From: Acetofilamentum sp.
Lineage (GTDB): Bacteria; Bacteroidota; Bacteroidia; Bacteroidales; DTU049
DNA: 12,626 nucleotides
NCBI GenBank assembly: GCA_020720525.1
Contig: DYON01000055.1
Coordinates: 1-12,626 of the forward strand
Direction of reading: 5' to 3'
Each line of letters begins with the position of its first letter. Position 1 is the stretch's first letter. Position numbers and translations under genes: made by a program. This document shows, one piece after another, positions 1 to 5,160 of this stretch. The notes below the pieces were generated by a model. The model did no database searches, had not been told where the DNA came from, and saw only the letters and a program-made list of their open reading frames with translations.

Positions 1-577
1 AATTCGAATAATTCGTGGTTATCTCAAATTAAAAAATATAGCCAATCAATTCGTGGTAAACCTATTTGAATCTGCAGCTACGGTACATAGAAGAGAGATT
101 CTGTGTCAATCGTCTTTCATAATCCCATTATTTTGCAGAACCATACGTGCAAACATTCAACAAAAAATGGAAAAATCAGATTATCAATTCGTATTTAAAT
201 CAATCTCATTAATTGGTGAAGTGCGACTGAATTATTTGTTCTAAAGCCTGATTTGTTTTGGTCGGATTTCTCTAAAACCTTAACTTTAAAACAAATCATG
301 ACTTCTCAACAATAAATTATAATTTTGTGGCTTAAAAAATCGGGAGTACTATAATAGTATAACAAGTCTTTATACACCTCATTACAATATATATATGTTT
401 AAATGGATGTATTTGAAAAAATACTGCCGCTGGCATAGAAATATTTATAACCTTTGCAGCAAATTTCTAAACCACTGAGTTTTCTTAACATTGCAAATGT
501 ACGCTCACACTCTCATATGAGTAATTAGAAACATATTAGAATTACCAAAAACGATTATTATTAACCAATCGAATCTG
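1..577. other. Left intergenic region without a convincing gene
   Basis: No frame here gives a recognisable protein. A 63-codon GTG-initiated frame at 53-244 has no family features. A 27-codon frame at 395-478 (ATG to TGA) encodes a basic, Cys/Trp/Tyr-rich peptide beginning MFKWMYLKKYCRWHR; it has no assignable family and could be a decayed coding fragment. The word AATTCGTGGT occurs twice, at 10-19 and 48-57. A 10-bp palindrome CTCATATGAG lies at 512-521, and TTAGAA occurs at 525-530 and 536-541 with an 11-bp period. An imperfect -7-like box (AACCTTTG, 449-456) has no gene behind it. The stretch looks like non-coding or decayed DNA. Confidence 0.6.
547..571 (-). terminator. Possible weak terminator after nhaD
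   Basis: Read on the minus strand, a 5-bp stem CGATT/AATCG (571-567 and 556-552) with a 10-nt loop is followed at once by five T (551-547). It starts 7 bp past the nhaD stop codon. Position and T-run fit an intrinsic terminator, but the stem is short and AT-rich, so it could be chance. Confidence 0.35.
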
Positions 578-1963
578 TTAATTCAGCAAAGAATGCTGAA
601 GTATATAAACGCCTATCCCTGCAAGATATCCAATGAGTGCAAGCAAAGAAATGTGTTTTAGGTACCAAATAAAGTCGATTTTCTCGAGTCCCATGGCCGC
701 AACCCCTGCTGCCGAACCGATAATAAGCATGCTTCCGCCTGTTCCTGCGGTATAAGCGATATATTCCCAAAACACACCGTCTTGAACAAAATTCGCCATG
801 TAGCCAGTAGAACCTAGTTCGGCAATGGGATACATTCCCATGGCACCAGCAACCAGTGGCACATTGTCCACAATGGCCGACAAGAAACCAATGGCTCCGC
901 CAATCAGATAGGTGTTGCCTAAGCTATCATCTAATCCTTGTGCCAGCAAAGTTAATTGTCCGGCTGACTGCAAAGCTGCTACCGCCGACAAAATTCCAAG
1001 GAAAAACAGCACAGTTGGCACATCTACTTTTGTTAGAATTGCCGAAACGCTAAGCCTTTCTTCCTTGGGCTTGTTTTTATGCATAATCTCTGTGATAATC
1101 CAAATGATGGATAAACTCAACAGCATTCCCATATAGGGTGGAAGGTGTGTAATTGTTTTAAAAACAGGAACGAATAATAGCCCACTTACGCCCAAGGTCA
1201 ACATGAAATTGCGTTCAAATTTTGTGGTATGTGTTTTTTCGCCCAATTCAGCGCTGGGTCGGGCCACATGACCTTTCATGGTGAAACTCAGTAATGCGAG
1301 AGGAACAACGATGCATATCAAACTGGGGAGAAATAATTGAGAAATGATATTGAATGTAGTCACTTGCCCGCCAATCCATAGCATAATAGTGGTCACATCG
1401 CCAATGGGCGACCATGCTCCGCCAGCATTGGCCGCCAACACCACCATACTTGCATAAAACCATCGGGTATGTTTGTCGTCAATGAGCTTTCGCAACAAGG
1501 CTACCATCACAATGGTGGTGGTGAGATTGTCTAAAATGGCTGAAAGAAAAAAGGTGATAAAACTAACAATCCACAACAATTTGACTTTGTTCGTGGTTTT
1601 GATTTTATCAGTAATTACCTTAAAACCTTGATGACGATCGGTGATTTCGACAATGGTCATGGCCCCCAACAAGAAGAAAAGAATCTCGCTTATTTCGCCC
1701 AGATGTTCAATAATCTCGGTTTCAACAATAAAGCCGCGCATTCCTTCAAGGGTGTTGGCATTGGGGTTGGACATCATGTATTCGGTCCAAGCATCGCTAG
1801 CTCCACTGCTTAAAATATCGAATGCGCCAAGAATATACGCGACCCATGTAGCCGATCCTATTAGGAGGGCGGTTGCTGCTTTGTCAATTTTTAGTGGATG
1901 CTCAAGGGCAATGGCAATATACCCAACGACGAAAATGATAACCATGAGTAGAAACATGTCCAT
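578..1963 (-). CDS. nhaD: NhaD-type Na+/H+ antiporter
   Basis: A 461-residue polytopic inner-membrane protein of the ion transporter superfamily, NhaD branch, expected to exchange cytoplasmic Na+ (and perhaps Li+) for protons. Almost the whole chain is hydrophobic, with about 11-13 spans and no signal peptide. Two half-repeats each carry a polar intramembrane motif: LDNLTTT at about residues 144-150 followed by NAGGAWSPIGD at 179-189, and VDNVPLVAGAMGMY at 365-378 followed by GTGGSMLIIGSAAG at 407-420. The paired Asp-Asn motifs match the family's ion-binding sites. Length fits the family. The start at 1963 (MDMFLL) gives a hydrophobic N-terminus; a second in-frame ATG 6 nt later is equally possible. 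The gene stands alone, is divergent from the two-component genes, and may have a leader of about 300 nt (promoter near 2279-2286). Assignment is firm; ion preference is inferred from the family. Confidence 0.93.
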   Translation of the reverse strand: MDMFLLMVIIFVVGYIAIALEHPLKIDKAATALLIGSATWVAYILGAFDILSSGASDAWTEYMMSNPNANTLEGMRGFIVETEIIEHLGEISEILFFLLGAMTIVEITDRHQGFKVITDKIKTTNKVKLLWIVSFITFFLSAILDNLTTTIVMVALLRKLIDDKHTRWFYASMVVLAANAGGAWSPIGDVTTIMLWIGGQVTTFNIISQLFLPSLICIVVPLALLSFTMKGHVARPSAELGEKTHTTKFERNFMLTLGVSGLLFVPVFKTITHLPPYMGMLLSLSIIWIITEIMHKNKPKEERLSVSAILTKVDVPTVLFFLGILSAVAALQSAGQLTLLAQGLDDSLGNTYLIGGAIGFLSAIVDNVPLVAGAMGMYPIAELGSTGYMANFVQDGVFWEYIAYTAGTGGSMLIIGSAAGVAAMGLEKIDFIWYLKHISLLALIGYLAGIGVYILQHSLLN

Positions 1964-2149
1964 AGAAAAAATATTTGTGAGTTAAAAAGGGTTGGTTGCT
2001 GTTGTATTTGTATGCTTACTGCTACATGAATATGGCAGCCTGGCTTGGTTGTGATTTAATGAGAACTACAGAAAAAACAAATGTTTTGAGTCGAAATTAT
2101 CATTGGGCAATTGTTTGTAAAAACCTTTACTTATTTTACTCATTGGAAT

Positions 2150-2224
2150 TTAGAAAATAATGAATTTTACAGCCAGCAATAAAGCAATGACCCCGACAAA
2201 AAGAGTGTAATACTGCCAACTCAC
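2150..2224 (-). CDS. Putative small single-span membrane peptide in nhaD leader
   Basis: A 24-codon GTG-initiated frame encodes a strongly hydrophobic peptide containing YYTLFVGVIALLLAVKF, ideal for one transmembrane helix, preceded by Val-Ser-Trp-Gln and ending in Phe and TAA. It lies just behind the minus-strand -7 box at 2279-2286. An ATG at 2246 opens MKKIK in a different frame and runs 36 codons to 2136. Dropping one A from the A5 run at 2231-2235 would join that start to the hydrophobic frame, giving a natural 31-residue small membrane protein (MKKIKFR plus the helix). A 7-codon ORF at 2269-2246 shares its stop codon A with that ATG (TAATG). Either GTG is the true start, the peptide is frameshifted, or this is chance in AT-rich DNA. 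No homologue is recognised. Confidence 0.35.
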   Translation of the reverse strand: MSWQYYTLFVGVIALLLAVKFIIF

Positions 2225-2278
2225 TCGAAATTTTTATTTTTTTCATTACACTTGTTTTATTCTCTCCATTTTGTGCCG

Positions 2279-2286
2279 CAAAGGTA
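2279..2286 (-). promoter_or_regulatory. Bacteroidota -7 box facing nhaD
   Basis: The minus strand reads TACCTTTG, a full match to TAnnTTTG, followed by CGGC, a context common at Bacteroidota promoters. No TTG-type -33 element sits at the usual distance, which would suit an activator-dependent promoter. It is the only full -7 match I found upstream of nhaD, so nhaD would have a leader of roughly 300 nt carrying the small ORF described at 2150-2224. Confidence 0.6.
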
Positions 2287-2307
2287 CTACATCTTCGACC
2301 AGAAGCC

Positions 2308-2359
2308 TATTAGAAAGCTGTTAGAAATCTCGGGTTAAATATTAAAAACCTATTAGAAA
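2308..2359. promoter_or_regulatory. Three phased T(A/G)TTAGAAA repeats, candidate operator
   Basis: TATTAGAAA at 2308-2316, TGTTAGAAA at 2319-2327 and TATTAGAAA at 2351-2359 all point the same way. Start-to-start spacings are 11 and 32 bp, about one and three helical turns, so all copies lie on one DNA face. The first and third copies share a longer match (CCTATTAGAAA). The array lies between two divergent -7 boxes that both lack a clear -33 element. One end falls about 37-45 bp upstream of the expected start for the regulator gene; the other falls about 36-55 bp upstream of the expected nhaD-side start. OmpR-family regulators typically bind direct repeats of this kind. Binding by the neighbouring regulator is inferred. 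Confidence 0.5.
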
Positions 2360-2382
2360 AACGATCTCGCTACGAATTGTTT

Positions 2383-2390
2383 TATCTTTG
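2383..2390 (+). promoter_or_regulatory. -7 box of the two-component operon
   Basis: TATCTTTG matches TAnnTTTG exactly and lies 18 bp before the ATG at 2409. The transcript would start near 2396, leaving a leader of about 13 nt. This places the in-frame TTG at 2388 inside the promoter and argues against it as a start codon. No good -33 element is visible. Confidence 0.7.
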
Positions 2391-2408
2391 TGTATTAATG
2401 CCATCATA

Positions 2409-3098
2409 ATGGAGAAGGTCAAAATATTGATTATTGAGGATGAACAGCGATTGGCTGAAATTCTGGTAAAGCAGTTGCAAGAAACGGGATTTAGTGCCGA
2501 TGTGGCTTTTGATGGATATATCGGCAAACAATTGATTCTCAACAACTCTTACAGCCTTATTATTTTGGATATTAATATTCCATTGATCAATGGATATGAT
2601 TTGTGCAAAGAGATACGTCAAACCGAAAAAAACGTCCCAATTATTATGCTCACGGCGCTTGGAACACCCGACAACAAGCTGGCTGGTTTCGATGCAGGAG
2701 CCGACGACTATGTGGTGAAGCCATTCGATTTTCGCGAATTGTTTGCACGAATAAATGTCTTTCTTCGACGTTCCGAAACCATACAGCAAGACGAAGTGTT
2801 GAGTATTGCCGATCTTGAAATGAATTTGAACAATAAAACGGTCAGTCGTGCAAATCACAAAATCGATTTGACAACCAAGGAATTTGCTTTGTTGGAAACT
2901 TTTCTCAAAAACAAAGGGAAATTGCTCACTCGCGAATACATTATTGAGCATATTTGGGGAATCGATTTTGACCCAGGAACCAACATCATTGACGTTTACA
3001 TCAATTATTTGCGAAAAAAAATCGATAAAGATTACGAATTAAAACTAATTCACACCAAGTTTGGGCGAGGGTTTTATTGCAGCGAAAAAGAATTGTAG
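2409..3098 (+). CDS. OmpR/PhoB-family response regulator
   Basis: A 229-residue cytoplasmic transcription factor. The receiver domain (about 1-118) has the acidic pair Glu10-Asp11, phospho-acceptor Asp54 in LIILDINIP, Thr82 in IMLTALG, and Lys104 in VVKPFDF, so all phosphorylation residues are intact. The C-terminal winged helix (about 128-226) has the TTKEFALLETFLKNKGKLLT recognition region and the typical ending LRKKIDKDYELKLIHTKFGR. It should be phosphorylated by the kinase encoded 2 bp downstream and bind direct-repeat DNA. The ATG at 2409 is chosen because an upstream in-frame TTG (2388) overlaps the -7 box. Candidate targets are its own promoter, the divergent nhaD leader, and the promoter before 4560. 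The overall look is of the CusR/CopR-like branch, but the stimulus cannot be read from the sequence. Confidence 0.93.
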   Translation: MEKVKILIIEDEQRLAEILVKQLQETGFSADVAFDGYIGKQLILNNSYSLIILDINIPLINGYDLCKEIRQTEKNVPIIMLTALGTPDNKLAGFDAGADDYVVKPFDFRELFARINVFLRRSETIQQDEVLSIADLEMNLNNKTVSRANHKIDLTTKEFALLETFLKNKGKLLTREYIIEHIWGIDFDPGTNIIDVYINYLRKKIDKDYELKLIHTKFGRGFYCSEKEL

Positions 3099-3100
3099 CC

Positions 3101-4459
3101 ATGAATATTAAAATACGTTTGTCGTTTCAGTTCACTGCTATTGTTTTTATTATTCTTATGCTATTTGCTGTATTGGTGTATTATTTTTCATATACATCGC
3201 AGCTCAAACGATACAGAGAAGACTTGCTCAACAGCGCCAAGAATTCCGCCACATTGTTAATCGATGTAACAGAGGTCGATTCAACATTGCTCAAAAAAAT
3301 CCAGCGCGAAACCATTTTGTTGGACGAAGAAGAAATCGTCATCACAAATGCTTCTTCAACGCTCATCTACAGCAACAACACCAAACATCTTACCGACTCT
3401 TTAATAAACTCATATTTTACACAAGACGATGTTGGCTATTTTTCTGTTGGAGAAAAAGATGGCGTTTTCTACAATCATGTTTTTAGGGACCAAACCTACA
3501 AAGTTCTTGTACTGGCCAACGACAATACTCGCCGAAAGAACCTTGCCGACTTGAAAAAGATTCTTTTTTGGAGTGTGTTACTCTGCTTGTTGTTGTTGAC
3601 TATGCTGTCCTATTTTTTTGCCAGCAATGCCATTAGGCCAATTTCAAAAATCATTAAAAGCGTAAAAAACATCAATTCGGCAAAACTGAGCGAACGGCTT
3701 AGGGTTGGGAAAGGAAATGATGAAATTGTTCTGCTGGCAAGGACTTTCAACGAAATGTTGGCCAATCTCGAAGTGGCTTTCAGCAATCAGAAAGAATTTG
3801 TCTCAAACGCCTCTCACGAACTTCGCACTCCGCTTTCGGTCATGATTCTGGAGTCCGATTTTTTGTTGAACAAGAGCCGTTCAGAAGAAGAGTATAAAGA
3901 GCATGTTGTTGCACTGGTGAATAACCTGAAAAGGCTTAATGCACAGCTCAATAGTTTGCTCGAATTGGCCCAGACCACCAACGACAAAAAAATTCAGTTG
4001 CAACCTTTACGACTCGACGAAGTTGTTTTTGATGCCATCCACCAACTCAAAAGTAAATATCCTGAACGAAAGATTATTTCCAAGATTCAATACCCGGAAA
4101 ACGAGAATGAGCTTTTGGTCAATGGCAACGCTGGTTTGCTATCAATGGTTTTTCGAAATCTCATCGACAATGCCTGCAAATTTTCTGACGAAGATGTTTT
4201 GGTGGAATTCGATATTGTGGATAAGCTCATAAAAATCACTGTTTCCGACAAAGGACTGGGAATACCTGCCGATGAAATCGATAGCATTTACAATCCATTC
4301 AAACGAGCTTCTAATGTGAAGTTCAAAAGTGGATTTGGCATCGGCTTATCCATCGTTTTCAAAATTTTGGAATTGCACGGAATTGAATTAACGGTAAACA
4401 GCCAATTGAATAGAGGAACACAATTCACCATGCTGGTGAAAAAGCAAAATATTGCATGA
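3101..4459 (+). CDS. Membrane sensor histidine kinase
   Basis: A 452-residue inner-membrane kinase, partner of the regulator ending 2 bp upstream. Order of parts: transmembrane helix 1 (about 10-30), a periplasmic sensor of about 120 residues (31-153) with no recognised fold and no Cys or His cluster, helix 2 (about 154-174), HAMP linker (175-228), dimerisation domain with H-box SHELRTPLS (phospho-acceptor His239), and an ATPase domain with N-box NLIDNACKFS (353-362), G1 box DKGLGIP (383-389), F-box NPFKRAS and G2 box GFGIGLS (411-417). All catalytic motifs are present, so it should be active. The ATG at 3101 is chosen over an in-frame TTG at 3077, which lies inside the regulator gene. The signal sensed is unknown; the downstream receptor suggests an extracellular or periplasmic nutrient or metal cue (inference). 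Confidence 0.93.
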   Translation: MNIKIRLSFQFTAIVFIILMLFAVLVYYFSYTSQLKRYREDLLNSAKNSATLLIDVTEVDSTLLKKIQRETILLDEEEIVITNASSTLIYSNNTKHLTDSLINSYFTQDDVGYFSVGEKDGVFYNHVFRDQTYKVLVLANDNTRRKNLADLKKILFWSVLLCLLLLTMLSYFFASNAIRPISKIIKSVKNINSAKLSERLRVGKGNDEIVLLARTFNEMLANLEVAFSNQKEFVSNASHELRTPLSVMILESDFLLNKSRSEEEYKEHVVALVNNLKRLNAQLNSLLELAQTTNDKKIQLQPLRLDEVVFDAIHQLKSKYPERKIISKIQYPENENELLVNGNAGLLSMVFRNLIDNACKFSDEDVLVEFDIVDKLIKITVSDKGLGIPADEIDSIYNPFKRASNVKFKSGFGIGLSIVFKILELHGIELTVNSQLNRGTQFTMLVKKQNIA

Positions 4460-4490
4460 AATAGCACCCTTTTGCCTTGTGGGCGAACAA

Positions 4491-4510
4491 AAAAATATTC
4501 AAATACATTC
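4491..4510. promoter_or_regulatory. 10-bp-period direct repeat upstream of the 4560 promoter
   Basis: Two adjacent decamers, AAAAATATTC and AAATACATTC, match at 8 of 10 positions. They end 25 bp before the -7 box at 4536, about 40-60 bp upstream of the expected transcript start, a usual place for an OmpR-type activator site. The word differs from the TTAGAAA repeats upstream of the regulator, so whether the same protein binds is open; AT-rich chance similarity is possible. Confidence 0.35.
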
Positions 4511-4535
4511 CTGTCTTTTGTCACTTTTTTTTTAA

Positions 4536-4543
4536 TACTTTTG
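4536..4543 (+). promoter_or_regulatory. -7 box for the 4560 gene and receptor
   Basis: TACTTTTG matches TAnnTTTG and is followed by CAGCC. A TTTTG at 4516-4520 could be the -33 element, but the 15-bp gap is shorter than the usual 17-23 bp. The GTG start lies 17 bp downstream of the box, giving a leader of about 10 nt. No further -7 box lies before 5161, so the receptor is probably read from here too. Confidence 0.6.
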
Positions 4544-4559
4544 CAGCCAATACTACTTT

Positions 4560-5090
4560 GTGAAAAAGCTTAGCAAATATTCTTTACTCTTGCTATTTCT
4601 GCTTTCGGTGGTTGGCGGGCAATATCTGCTTTTTCACACCTATCGCATTCACGTGCGCCAACAAGCCAAGCAAACCTTGCGCGAAATGGCTTTTGACGAA
4701 GCCGAAGTGCTCGGTTTTTCTAAAGAGGAGCTAAAACACAAACTGCCCTTTGTCCGTGTGCCCGATAAAGAAGATGAAATCATTTTCAATGGCGAATACT
4801 TCGATGTGAAAGCCGCTACTTTTTCAAGCGATTCGGTTTTTTTGCACGCCTATCGCGATACCAAAGAAAAACAACTGGTTGAGGTTTATACAAAGAAGGC
4901 TCAAAACGACAATAGCAGCCCAACAGCTTTTTTTCTTCACAATTTCTCTCATCTTTTTGTGTTTGAAGCAACCGCATCAATCAACTTGGCTACAACTACT
5001 TACTCGAAAAAGTCAATTGCAATACCATATATTTGCTCATTGCCACAATCGGTGGTTTTTATCAACTATCCTCCTCCCAAAATTGGTTAA
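4560..5090 (+). CDS. Membrane-anchored protein of unknown family preceding TonB receptor
   Basis: A 176-residue protein of no family I can name. Residues 7-26 form an uncleaved-looking transmembrane anchor after a basic start (MKKLSKYS), leaving the rest outside the inner membrane. A charged stretch (about 33-72) leads to a beta-rich core with DEIIFNGEYFDV (72-83), DSVFLHAYRD (91-100) and KQLVEVY. The tail is less ordered and ends in YPPPKIG. There is a single Cys (159) and no HYC-type metal motif. The start is GTG at 4560; no ATG is available before the membrane helix, and the -7 box at 4536 supports it. The gene lies between the sensor pair and the receptor, 70 bp before the latter. Small anchored or secreted proteins often precede TonB receptors in this phylum, so a role in the same uptake system is a guess from context. 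Confidence 0.8.
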   Translation: MKKLSKYSLLLLFLLSVVGGQYLLFHTYRIHVRQQAKQTLREMAFDEAEVLGFSKEELKHKLPFVRVPDKEDEIIFNGEYFDVKAATFSSDSVFLHAYRDTKEKQLVEVYTKKAQNDNSSPTAFFLHNFSHLFVFEATASINLATTTYSKKSIAIPYICSLPQSVVFINYPPPKIG

Positions 5091-5106
5091 TAAATTATTT
5101 GTTTTC

Positions 5107-5129
5107 CACCAAAGAAAAGTTCTTTGGTG
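5107..5129 (+). promoter_or_regulatory. Perfect 10-bp hairpin in the intercistronic gap
   Basis: CACCAAAGAA (5107-5116) and TTCTTTGGTG (5120-5129) are perfect inverted repeats around AAG. The hairpin begins 17 bp after the 176-residue gene's stop and ends 31 bp before the receptor ATG. No T-run follows, so it does not look like an intrinsic terminator. An mRNA stability or processing element that sets the receptor level, or a palindromic protein site, are the options. Confidence 0.6.
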
Positions 5130-5160
5130 AAATTCTCTATGATTAACCCCAAAAAACAAA

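Noticed and set aside
53..244. 63-codon GTG-initiated open frame
   Set aside because: No promoter, no recognised domain and unremarkable composition; it looks like a chance frame in intergenic DNA.
2382..2951. 189-codon minus-strand frame opposite the response regulator
   Set aside because: The plus strand encodes an intact receiver and DNA-binding domain; the antisense product has no family features.
4560..5090. HYC_CC_PP-type copper-associated small protein
   Set aside because: The position before a TonB receptor and the proline-rich tail fit, but the HYC and CC motifs are absent and only one Cys is present.
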